The notes beneath the pieces are model-generated. The model saw only the letters and a program-made list of their open reading frames with translations. It had not been told where the DNA came from and did not search any database. From Cupriavidus neocaledonicus (GTDB lineage Bacteria > Pseudomonadota > Gammaproteobacteria > Burkholderiales > Burkholderiaceae), in the NCBI RefSeq assembly GCF_000372525.1, contig NZ_AQUR01000103.1, positions 124,001 to 188,000 of the forward strand: a stretch of 64,000 nt of DNA, read 5' to 3'. The position numbers and the translations under genes are program-made. Shown piece by piece: positions 44,346-52,342 of the stretch; within the stretch, counting starts at the first letter, position 1, and each line of letters begins with the position of its first letter.

Positions 44346-45650
44346 TCAGGCGCGCGCCGCCTCCGGGGCCACCCCCGCACGCTGGCGGCTGACCATCAGC
44401 GCCATCAGCGCCGCGACCAGGCAGGCCGCCCCCGCCGCGTACAGCGCCGGCGTATAAGTCAGCAGCAGCGTGCGGCTCAGGCCCGCGCCGAACGCCGCCA
44501 CCGCCGCGCCGATCTGGTGCGCAGCGAAAATCCAGCCGAACACCATCGGCGCGCGCTCGCGCCCGAACGCCGTGGCCGCCAGCTTGACCGTCGGCGGCAC
44601 GGTCGCGATCCAGTCGAGGCCGTAGAACATCGCAAAGATCGACAGCCCGTACAGCGTGAAGGTGGAATGCGGCAGCCAGAACAGCGACAGGCCGCGCAGC
44701 GCGTAGTACCAGAACAGCAGCTTGCGGCTGTCGTAGCGGTCGGAGAGCCAGCCCGACAGGATGGTGCCGACAAAATCGAATGCGCCCATCATGGCCAGCG
44801 CCGACGCCGCCGGCACCGGGCCCATGCCGAAGTCGCCGCACAGTGCGATGAAGTGCGTCTGGATCAAACCGTTGGTACTCAGGCCGCAGATGAAGAAGGT
44901 GCCAGCCAGCACCCAGAATGCCTGGTTACGCGCCGCGTCGCGCAGCACGCTGAACGGACCGCTCAGCGTGAACGGCGTAGCAGCCTGGGGTGCGGGCGGC
45001 ACGGCCGCGCTGGCCGGCACTTCGCCGAACGCCGCCAGGCCCACATCGGCGGGCCGGCTGCGCATCAGCCCGAATACCAGCAGCGCCAGCGCCGCGCACG
45101 CAACCAGCACCGGCAGCACGGCTACGCGCCAGCCCATATGCTCGATCAGCCAGGCCGCCACCGGCAGGAATGCCAGCTGCCCGGTGGCGGCGCTGGCCGT
45201 CAGGATGCCCATCACCAGGCCGCGCCGTGCGCTGAACCAGCGATTGGCAACAATCGCCGCCAGCACCAGCGCCGTCAGCCCCGAGCCGACGCCCAGCATC
45301 AGACCCCATGCCACAAAGAGCTGCCACAGCTCGGTCGACACCGTGGCCAGCGCCATGCCGCCGGCAATCAGCGCCAGCGCGGCGCAGACCACGTTGCGCA
45401 CGCCGAAGCGATCCATCAGCAGCGCCGAAAACGGCGCCATCAGCCCGAACAGCGCAAAGCGGAACGCCAGGATCGACGAGATCTGGTCGGTGTTCCAGCC
45501 CATCTCCCGGCTCAGTGGCTGCAGGAAGGCCCCGGGCAGGCCAAGCGCGGCCGAGGTGGTGAGCATGACCAGGAAGGTCAGGGCGGCGATCAGCCACGCG
45601 TAGTGGATGCCGCGCCGGTCGAGCCGGCGGGAAAGGGCTTGCGCGAACAT
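44346..45650 (-). CDS. MFS transporter (oxalate/formate or monocarboxylate-like)
   Basis: 434 residues from ATG 45650 with 12 predicted membrane helices. N-half: GIHYAWLIAALTFLVMLTTS, LMDRFGVRNVVCAALALIAGG (motif A-like), RRGLVMGILTASAATGQL. C-half: GTILSGWLSDRYDSRKLLFWYY (second motif A). The start HYAWLIAALTF and loop pattern are those of MCT/OFA-type symporters for organic anions. The upstream extension to 45737 lacks similarity. Next to it on the same strand is the TetR gene (45760-46353), but the TetR operators face the other MFS gene. Confidence 0.9.
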   Translation of the reverse strand: MFAQALSRRLDRRGIHYAWLIAALTFLVMLTTSAALGLPGAFLQPLSREMGWNTDQISSILAFRFALFGLMAPFSALLMDRFGVRNVVCAALALIAGGMALATVSTELWQLFVAWGLMLGVGSGLTALVLAAIVANRWFSARRGLVMGILTASAATGQLAFLPVAAWLIEHMGWRVAVLPVLVACAALALLVFGLMRSRPADVGLAAFGEVPASAAVPPAPQAATPFTLSGPFSVLRDAARNQAFWVLAGTFFICGLSTNGLIQTHFIALCGDFGMGPVPAASALAMMGAFDFVGTILSGWLSDRYDSRKLLFWYYALRGLSLFWLPHSTFTLYGLSIFAMFYGLDWIATVPPTVKLAATAFGRERAPMVFGWIFAAHQIGAAVAAFGAGLSRTLLLTYTPALYAAGAACLVAALMALMVSRQRAGVAPEAARA

Positions 45651-45759
45651 GGGGCTCTCGTGGTCTCGGATTCGATGTGGGTCGGAAAGGACAAAGGCAG
45701 GGCATCCCGCTGCGTTCGGCCGCGGGTTGTCGGTCAATCTTCAGGAAAAAAGCTTGGTA

Positions 45760-46353
45760 CTACGCGGGGCCGTCCAGGAGGTGGCTTCGCACCGCGTTCA
45801 GCATCTCGTCGGAAAGCGGATCGCCTTCGGTGGCGCGTGCGAGCGTGAGGGCGCCGACCAGCAACGCCATGCGCACCAGCGCCTGGTCGTGGCGTTGCTG
45901 CGGATCGTCGGACGCCACGGTCTGCGCCATGTCATCGATCATGGTTCGCAGCCCTTCCGCATAGGCCTGGCGCACCGGTTTGCCGGCGGGCTCGCGGGCG
46001 ACATCGACCGCCAGCGCGGCGGCCGCGCAGCCGACGCCTGGGTTGGCGCAATGCGCGGCGGTCAGGTAGGGCTCGACCAGGTTGGCGAGCATGGCCTTGC
46101 GGTCGCCGCCGGCGCGCGCGAGGCGGCGCTCCCAGCGCGCGGTCGATTCCTCGAAGGCGCGCTTGCAGGCCTGCGCCGCGAGCGCATCCTTCGAGGCAAA
46201 GTGGCCGTAGAAGCCGCCATGGGTCAGGCCGGCGCCGGCCATCAGTTCCGCCACGCTGACCCCGTTCAGGCCGCGCTCGCGGAACAGCCGCGACGACGCT
46301 TGTTCGATCGCCTCGCGATTCTTGTCGGTTTGCTCGCGTGATGCGCGTGCCAT
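45760..46353 (-). CDS. TetR family regulator of the divergent MFS efflux gene
   Basis: 197 residues. HTH: NREAIEQASSRLFRERGLNGVSVAELMAG region, then GLTHGGFYGHFASKDALAAQ, typical of the AcrR/YxaF-like group (TetR_C of the LmrA type), with Cys residues in AHCANPGVGCAAAAL. It is divergent from the DHA2 transporter at 46585, with two 14-bp palindromic sites between the genes. Repression relieved by the pump substrate is the expected logic. Confidence 0.92.
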   Translation of the reverse strand: MARASREQTDKNREAIEQASSRLFRERGLNGVSVAELMAGAGLTHGGFYGHFASKDALAAQACKRAFEESTARWERRLARAGGDRKAMLANLVEPYLTAAHCANPGVGCAAAALAVDVAREPAGKPVRQAYAEGLRTMIDDMAQTVASDDPQQRHDQALVRMALLVGALTLARATEGDPLSDEMLNAVRSHLLDGPA

Positions 46354-46393
46354 TTGCAGACCTCGCTGGGAAGTGGACTTTCGCCAAGCTTAG

Positions 46394-46432
46394 ATGATGC
46401 GCATCATTTATTCAATAGATGTTGAGCATCAT
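46394..46432 (+). promoter_or_regulatory. Two TetR-type operators between divergent TetR and MFS genes
   Basis: Site 1, ATGATGCGCATCAT (46394-46407), is a perfect 14-bp palindrome. Site 2, ATGTTGAGCATCAT (46419-46432), differs at two bases. Centres are 25 bases apart. The outer flanks also form TTAGATGATGC (46390-46400) and GCATCATCTAA (46426-46436), a perfect 11-bp inverted repeat. Confidence 0.75.
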
Positions 46433-46584
46433 CTAATCTGTCTTGTTCGAAGGTAATGTGCATACATATGAATGCGTCTTCAGCAAGGTGAAGGGTTTTC
46501 CCGTATCGTCTTGCCTGATGATCGCCCGGCCTGCAGTGCACCTTCGCACCGCCGAAACCGGCCTGGCGGCAACCGGTAAAGACA

Positions 46585-47970
46585 GTGTCCAGCACAGCCC
46601 CTCTCCAGACCGCCTCCGCGGCGGACGCCATGACCTCGCGCGAGCGGCGCGGCATGGCCGCCATCCTGATGGCCGTCGCGCTTGCCACCCTCGACACCGC
46701 CATCGCCAATACGGCGTTGCCATCGATCGCAGCGGACCTGCGCGCCACCCCGGCGGCATCGGTGTGGGTGATCAACGCCTACCAGCTGGCGATGGTGGCA
46801 ACGCTGCTGCCGTTCGCGGCGCTGGGCGGCGTGGTTGGCCACCGGCGCATCTACCTGGGCGGCGTGCTGCTGTTCACGGCCGCATCGGTGGTGTGCGCGC
46901 TGGCGTGGTCGCTGCCGACGCTGGCGGCGGCGCGGGTACTGCAGGGCATCGGCGCGGCGGCCATCATGAGCGTTAACACGGCGCTGATCAGCGCGATCTT
47001 TCCCACGCACCGGCTGGGCCGCGGGCTGGGGCTGAATGCGCTGGTGGTCGGGGTTTCGTTCGCGGTGGGGCCGACGGTCGCGTCGGTGATCCTGTCGTTC
47101 GGCACATGGCCGTGGCTGTTCGCCGTCAACCTGCCGATCGGCCTGCTGGCGCTGGCGATCGGGCGCGGTTCGCTGCCGCAGACCGCACGCAGCACGCATG
47201 GTTTCGATCGCGTGGCAGCGGTGCTCAGCGTGATCGCCTTTGCCGCGCTGGTCCTCGCGCTCGGCGAGGGCGGGCAGCGCGCGCCGCTGCACTTGTCGCT
47301 GGCCGCGGCCGGCGTCTTCGTGGTGGCGTTCGGGCTGCTGCTGTGGCGCGAGCGCGGCCATCCGGCGCCGATGCTGCCGGTGGACCTGTTCCGGCGGCCG
47401 ATGTTCGCGCTGTCGACGCTGACCGCGGTGTGTTCGTTCGCGGCGCAGGGCCTGGCCTTTGTGTCGCTGCCGTTCTATTTCCAGCACGTGCTGGGGCGAG
47501 GGCAGGTGGAAACCGGCTTCCTGCTGACGCCATGGTCCGTGGTGGTGGCGCTGATCGGGCCGCTGGCCGGGCGCCTGTCCGACCGCTATCCGCCGGCCGT
47601 GCTCGGCGGCGTGGGCCTGGCCGTGCTCAGTGCCGGCATGCTGTCGCTGGCGCTGCTGCCGGCCAACCCCAGCACGCTTGATATCGGCATCCGCATGTGC
47701 CTGTGCGGCGCCGGGTTTGGCTTCTTCCAGTCGCCCAATCTCAAGGCCTTGATGACGAGCGCCCCGCGCGAGCGCAGTGGCGGCGCCAGCGGCGTCGTGG
47801 CGACGGCCCGGCTGCTGGGGCAGGCCACGGGGGCGGCACTGGTGGCATTGTGCTTCGGCATCGGCGGCGACCACGGGCCGGGTCTGGCGCTGGCGTTGGG
47901 CGCGGCGTTTGCCGGCGCCGGTGCCGTGGCCAGTTGGATGCGGCTGGCCGCTGACACGCCACGATCATAG
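46585..47970 (+). CDS. MFS drug-efflux transporter (DHA2/EmrB-QacA family)
   Basis: 461 residues from GTG 46585; ATG 46630 is a reasonable shorter start. About 12-14 helices. Family motifs: LATLDTAIANTALPSIAADL (TM1, motif D1), VINAYQLAMVATLLPFAALG, HRRIYLGGVLLFTAAS (motif A-like), LQGIGAAAIMSVNTALI, and PWLFAVNLPIGLLALAIG. Proton-driven export of toxic organic compounds is expected. Expression is probably repressed by the divergent TetR protein through the palindromes at 46394-46432. Confidence 0.92.
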   Translation: MSSTAPLQTASAADAMTSRERRGMAAILMAVALATLDTAIANTALPSIAADLRATPAASVWVINAYQLAMVATLLPFAALGGVVGHRRIYLGGVLLFTAASVVCALAWSLPTLAAARVLQGIGAAAIMSVNTALISAIFPTHRLGRGLGLNALVVGVSFAVGPTVASVILSFGTWPWLFAVNLPIGLLALAIGRGSLPQTARSTHGFDRVAAVLSVIAFAALVLALGEGGQRAPLHLSLAAAGVFVVAFGLLLWRERGHPAPMLPVDLFRRPMFALSTLTAVCSFAAQGLAFVSLPFYFQHVLGRGQVETGFLLTPWSVVVALIGPLAGRLSDRYPPAVLGGVGLAVLSAGMLSLALLPANPSTLDIGIRMCLCGAGFGFFQSPNLKALMTSAPRERSGGASGVVATARLLGQATGAALVALCFGIGGDHGPGLALALGAAFAGAGAVASWMRLAADTPRS

Positions 47971-47994
47971 CGGCGGAGGCCGCCGTTCGCTCCT

Positions 47995-49833
47995 TCAGTT
48001 CAGGCGCGTGATCCGGTTCGGTGTGCCGGGACTGACAGGGGATTTCGCCCTGAAATAAGCTTCGAAGACATCGATATCCACGGGGCCAGCCTGCTGGTTC
48101 GTGCCCTGCTTCAGTACCGTGAAATTGTCGCCGCCGGAGGCCATGAAGTTGTTCACCGTGACTCGGTAGATCTTGGCCGGGTCGATGGCGATGCCGTTGA
48201 GCCGCAGCGATGCCGGGTCGACGCGATTGCCCTGTCCCGCGGCCGCGCCTGCCGGCTTGCTCGCGTACCAGGTATAGCTAAAGCCGCTGGAAACCTGCAG
48301 CACGCGACCGCCCGCGGGTTGCGGCGCTTCCCATTGCTGTTCCAGCAGGCGCAGGATCTGCGCGCCGGTCAGGTCCATCGTCACCATGCTGTTGCCGAAA
48401 GGCATGACGGCATAGAGCTGCCCGAACGTGGTCTGGCCATTGGTGGCGGCGTCGTACGTCAGGTTCTGGCGCAGCCCGCCCGGATTGGTGAAGGCGATCA
48501 CCGCCGGCCCGAACGACGCATCCGACGTGCCGGCCAGGTAGGCGTCCGCCACCAGGTCGCCCAGTGCCGATTCGCCCGCAGCAGTCTGGGTGCGATCGAT
48601 GCTCGCGGTGATGGCGCCCACCACCGCGTTCTTGATCGGCGCGGTCAGTTCCACGTAGCGGCTGACCATCGCGTCGACCGCGCTGTCCTTCGGCAGCGCC
48701 GTATAGCCGGCAGGCAGCGGGATCGGCTTGCCCTGGCTGTCCTTGATCACCAGATCGTTGACCGCCACGCGGTTGTTCGCCAGCTTGGAGGAGACCCGGC
48801 GCGTGGCCGGATCGATGGTGATATCGATTTCCGTGGCCAGCCGGCCATAGAAGCCCGTCTGCGTCAGCAGCTTGCCATCCGGTCGGGTGCAGACATATTC
48901 CTGATGGGTGTGGCCGCTGACCACGATATCCACGGCGGGATCGAGCTTGTCGACGATCGACACGATGGCGCCGTTCAGTCCCGGGCAGCTCTTGTCATTC
49001 ACCGTGCCCGCCGTGGTCGATCCGCCTTCATGCAGCAACACCACGATCGCATTGACGTTCTGCTGGCGCAGTTCCGGAATCAGCCTGTTGACCGTATCCG
49101 CCTCGGACTCGAACGTCAGGCCCGCCGTGCCCGCGGGCGTCACCACAGACGGCGTGTCCTTCAGCGTCATGCCGATAAACGCCACCCTGGCCCAGTCGAA
49201 GGTCTTCATCTGGTATGCCGGCAGCAGCGGCTTGCCGGTCGCCTGGTCGATGACATTGGCGGCCAGGTATTTGAACTTCGCCCCGGCGTAGGCGCCGTTG
49301 GTCATGCACGTATCCACGCCGACAATGCCGCGCCGGCCGTCTGCTGACCGCGGAAAGCAGCCCCCGTTCTGCAGCCGCAGCAGCTCATCGCGGCCCTTGT
49401 CGAACTCGTGATTGCCCACCGACGAGATCTCCAGCCCCATCTGGCCCAGCACATCGATGGCCGGCTCCTCATGGAACGCCCCGGAAACCAGCGGCGAAGC
49501 GCCGACCATGTCGCCGGCAGCCACCACCACGTTGTTCGGATTCTTCGCCTTCAGGGTCTGGATCAGCGCGGCCAGGTACGCGGCACCGCCCGCCGATACC
49601 CGGGTACCAGCCGGGTTGGCGGCATCCTGCACCACCACGCTACCGCCCGGCGCTTCCAGGTTGCCGTGGAAATCATTAAGACCGATGATCTTGACCGATA
49701 CCGGAGCATCTGCGACCGGAGCGGGGCTTGACGGCGCCGAACCGCCCTCATCATTCCCGGAACCGCAGGCGGCAACGATGCCTGCAAGAGCGAGCGCACC
49801 CAGGCTCGCGACGAGATACCGTTTGCGTGTCAT
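47995..49833 (-). CDS. 5'-nucleotidase/UshA-like metallophosphatase lipoprotein
   Basis: 612 residues from ATG 49833. Lipobox-like LAGIVAACGSGND, so it is a periplasmic lipoprotein. Calcineurin-type metallophosphoesterase motifs: KIIGLNDFHGNLE, VVVAAGDMVGASPL, EISSVGNHEFDKG, VVLLHEGGST, VSGHTHQEY; then the 5'-nucleotidase C-terminal domain (SALGDLVADAYLAG, FTNPGGLRQNL, NNFMASGGDNF). It hydrolyses nucleotides or cyclic nucleotides to nucleosides for uptake. Convergent with the MFS gene (24-base gap). Confidence 0.94.
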   Translation of the reverse strand: MTRKRYLVASLGALALAGIVAACGSGNDEGGSAPSSPAPVADAPVSVKIIGLNDFHGNLEAPGGSVVVQDAANPAGTRVSAGGAAYLAALIQTLKAKNPNNVVVAAGDMVGASPLVSGAFHEEPAIDVLGQMGLEISSVGNHEFDKGRDELLRLQNGGCFPRSADGRRGIVGVDTCMTNGAYAGAKFKYLAANVIDQATGKPLLPAYQMKTFDWARVAFIGMTLKDTPSVVTPAGTAGLTFESEADTVNRLIPELRQQNVNAIVVLLHEGGSTTAGTVNDKSCPGLNGAIVSIVDKLDPAVDIVVSGHTHQEYVCTRPDGKLLTQTGFYGRLATEIDITIDPATRRVSSKLANNRVAVNDLVIKDSQGKPIPLPAGYTALPKDSAVDAMVSRYVELTAPIKNAVVGAITASIDRTQTAAGESALGDLVADAYLAGTSDASFGPAVIAFTNPGGLRQNLTYDAATNGQTTFGQLYAVMPFGNSMVTMDLTGAQILRLLEQQWEAPQPAGGRVLQVSSGFSYTWYASKPAGAAAGQGNRVDPASLRLNGIAIDPAKIYRVTVNNFMASGGDNFTVLKQGTNQQAGPVDIDVFEAYFRAKSPVSPGTPNRITRLN

Positions 49834-49938
49834 GTGGCCAATCCTTTGGGAAGCGGCTGCAGGCAGCCACTCTGCACCGAACTGCCGCCAGCCGTGGCGC
49901 AGGCAAGCCGGCATGCCATGGCGGCCTGCCAGGAATAC

Positions 49939-50244
49939 ATGCATGACGACGCCGACGAATACCGTTCCTGCATCGACGCCGTCGCCCGCGAGATTCCGCG
50001 CGGCCGCAAGGATACGACGGCGCGGTTGCTCGGGCATTACTACTATGCGTGGGTCGGGGCCAATAGTTCGGCGCGTTTGTCGTTGCCGGGGGCCAAGGCG
50101 GCGGCGCGGGTTTATTTGCGGGAGTTTCGGGCCTTGCAGCGCAAGCTGGGGGTGGATGACAAGACGCTGTGCAAGGCGGTGGAGGGGGATTGTGGGCAGA
50201 GGGTGGGGGTGATTGAGAAGATGGAGCGGGAGAGGGGGAGGTGA
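49939..50244 (+). CDS. Small conserved-looking protein of unknown function
   Basis: 101 residues from ATG 49939 (AGGA four bases upstream). Content is charged, helical and Cys-containing: DEYRSCIDAVAREIPRGRKD, LLGHYYYAWVGANSSARLSL, LGVDDKTLCKAVEGDC. The frame is open back to GTG 49834, directly against the UshA-like start, and the extension would include more Cys residues, so an exported version starting further upstream cannot be excluded. I do not recognise the family. Confidence 0.5.
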   Translation: MHDDADEYRSCIDAVAREIPRGRKDTTARLLGHYYYAWVGANSSARLSLPGAKAAARVYLREFRALQRKLGVDDKTLCKAVEGDCGQRVGVIEKMERERGR

Positions 50245-50284
50245 AATGCTCGAGGAATAGCTGCGCGCGATAGGTGCAGGCGGA

Positions 50285-50766
50285 CTATTCGCTGTACGCG
50301 CGGAGCAGGTCGCGTATCTCTTCCTTGGTCAATTGGCCCGAGCCGAGCACAGCTGAAAAATCATCCTTCCCTAGTGGAAAGCGCGTGAGCAGCGCATGCA
50401 GGCTATCCTGATCGAAGGGGCGTTGCAGTGAGCGGGACTAGCCAGAGCTTTTCCGTTGTCCGGCTTCACAACGCATGTGATAGGTTTGGTCCTCGGCACC
50501 TTGAGTCGACAAACTCCGCTTCGAGGGCATGCATGTCCTGGGGCGGTGGTCAAAATTTGGTCGATGGTGTGGCGAGGATAAACGGAGGGTTTAGGAAGGA
50601 GACCTTGCCTGTTTAGAAGCTCGATTGCCTCTGTGCTGTCACCGGCATGGCTGTCGTCGCGGTTCAAGTAAACCTGGTCGGCACCGATATTCATTCGCTG
50701 CAGCCAAAGGCTGCCCTTGCCGCGGTTATTGTCAAGTGTGGTAGCTGCGGTGCCGCAGGCATAGAT
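50285..50766 (-). pseudogene. Frameshifted remnant of an unrecognised gene
   Basis: Protein-like pieces occur in three frames on the minus strand: first GSLWLQRMNIGADQVYLNR and STEAIELLNRQGLLPKP (frame from about 50760 to 50560), then TTEKLWLVPLTATPL (about 50475-50430), then RPFDQDSLHALLTRFPLGKD and SGQLTKEEIRDLLRAYSE ending at TAG 50285-50287. In each case the frame that continues meets a stop. The simplest reading is one gene decayed by at least two frameshifts. Function unknown; it lies at the edge of the T6SS toxin cassette. Confidence 0.5.
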
Positions 50767-51151
50767 TTACCTTTTGGATGGCAAGGTCCCAGCGTGATCG
50801 CTCCTCATCCGACATCCAGCCAAGCGGCTGTTCAATCATGCCGCGAAAATCGGTCGACGGTGCCTCGATCAGATCAAGGAGCGACATGTAATCGCCGCCA
50901 AGTTCAACGAACCGGATGCCTCGTCTGATGCTACTCGCATGGGAGCGATAACGTGCTACCCAGTAGTCTAGCGCTGCTGCACCGTGTACGTCGTTATCGG
51001 TGATCAGGGAGTCATAGAGGTGGGCGAAGTCCTCGCACAGGCGCGCGCAACACTCATAGTAGGCGAGCGAACTGGTTTGATACAGGAACCAAGCATCCTG
51101 GTCGAGATTTCGCTGCGCGACTGGATAGTGTTTCAGGTTGGTGGAACTCAT
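50732..51151 (-). CDS. Orphan protein next to the T6SS immunity gene (possible second immunity)
   Basis: 139 residues, lower GC than flanking genes. Helical, with aromatic and Cys-rich start (FLYQTSSLAYYECCARLCED), then LDYWVARYRSHASSIRRGIR and a MIEQPLGWMSDEERSRWDL end. No signal peptide or membrane helix. The middle (YYE...C...Y...R...GGDY) loosely resembles the start of the adjacent immunity candidate (YYEAWTFAIEKC...Y...LKAGDK), so a truncated relative is possible. Position 111 bases downstream of that gene on the same strand supports membership in the cassette. Function unproven. Confidence 0.5.
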   Translation of the reverse strand: MSSTNLKHYPVAQRNLDQDAWFLYQTSSLAYYECCARLCEDFAHLYDSLITDNDVHGAAALDYWVARYRSHASSIRRGIRFVELGGDYMSLLDLIEAPSTDFRGMIEQPLGWMSDEERSRWDLAIQKVNLCLRHRSYHT

Positions 51152-51262
51152 TAAATATCGTCAGGAACGCTGGCTTGTGCGCGGGCGGGGCGTTCGCCCT
51201 TGTACCCCAGACCGCACGCAGTTTCGGGTGACTTGCCTCGTATTCCTGAATCAATGAAGCGT

Positions 51263-52342
51263 CTAATCGGAGGCAAAAACCCACCGGGTCGAGCGGCCTC
51301 GATGCATAGGAAGTTTTTCGCCGGCTTGCACGACGATGCTCACGGAGAGGTCATCTTCTGGAAGCCAACGTCCCGCTTTTGGGGCGGGCTGGCCTGTTTC
51401 GAACCAAATCATGGTGCTATCCGTTTCGCTTGTCGCGGACGAATCATCTGTAGCTCCATTTGGCTTCTGGAAGACATACTCGTCTTCCTCCGCAGGGATT
51501 GAACCATCTTCGTAGCGCGTATCCTTCCATAGCAGACGCCAGGTTACAGGTTCTGAAAAACTTTCATCCTGATGTTCGTACCTCGATGCTGGGGCTGGCG
51601 ATCCTGCGTGCAAGTAGTTCATACATCCGCTGATCGGGAATGGTCCTTTGGGCTCTTCCTTTTTCTTGAATAGCGAAAATCCAACTGATTTCGGAACCTC
51701 AACAGGTTCCCATATGCCGGAATAAGGAATGGTGTTTCCGGTTGAAATGAGCAATGGTACCTTTGGGTCAGGTACATCGACTAGGAAATTGGGGAAATGC
51801 ATGCTGGCGAGTTGATCTCGCAGCCAGCTGCCAAAACTATATGGCGCGGCGTCATCAAGCCATTTGCTTTCAAGTATGTCGGAACACTCTCCCCAGGCCT
51901 CCGAGAGATCTTTAAAGGTATTGAGGAAACTAGTCGCCCCAGGACTGCTAGGCTCCTCGATCGCTGGTTGTTCTCGCCAATCAACACGAACCAGGTAATT
52001 TCCCCAATACGATCGAGGCCGATCTGCCAGTGCAAAGAGGCCGTTAACGTCATATTTAAATACTAGCTTGTCTCCAGCTTTAAGTCGAAGTACCGCATCC
52101 TCAAAGTGGGCAAGCCCTTCCAGAGCGTCGATATAGTGAGATTCGGTAATTTGTGAAGAATGCTCCTTACCCGATTCACTAGCCAGTTTTCTACATTTTT
52201 CGATGGCGAAAGTCCAGGCCTCGTAGTATCCAAGAATGCGCTTCCATGCTGTGTATGAACTGATTCGCTTGAGCCAATGAAAGATTTTTCGACGCTCATC
52301 GTCGTTTGGTAGATGGATGTTATTGACGGAGCTCGGTTTCAT
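51263..52342 (-). CDS. Candidate T6SS immunity protein
   Basis: 359 residues from ATG 52342, which overlaps the effector stop (ATGA). No signal peptide, so it is likely cytosolic and would neutralise a toxin acting in the cytoplasm. Features: a helical N-terminus (KIFHWLKRISSYTAWKRILGYY), a LFALADRPRSYWGNYLVRVDW stretch split by loops, and a beta-rich C-terminal half with MNYLHAGSPAPASRYEHQ, WRLLWKDTRYEDG and YVFQKPNGATDDSS. It looks like a polymorphic-toxin immunity protein (Imm71/72-like is a guess from memory). Low GC: the 60 bases 52141-52200 contain 22 G/C. The open frame beyond 52342 is the effector shadow. Confidence 0.7.
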   Translation of the reverse strand: MKPSSVNNIHLPNDDERRKIFHWLKRISSYTAWKRILGYYEAWTFAIEKCRKLASESGKEHSSQITESHYIDALEGLAHFEDAVLRLKAGDKLVFKYDVNGLFALADRPRSYWGNYLVRVDWREQPAIEEPSSPGATSFLNTFKDLSEAWGECSDILESKWLDDAAPYSFGSWLRDQLASMHFPNFLVDVPDPKVPLLISTGNTIPYSGIWEPVEVPKSVGFSLFKKKEEPKGPFPISGCMNYLHAGSPAPASRYEHQDESFSEPVTWRLLWKDTRYEDGSIPAEEDEYVFQKPNGATDDSSATSETDSTMIWFETGQPAPKAGRWLPEDDLSVSIVVQAGEKLPMHRGRSTRWVFASD

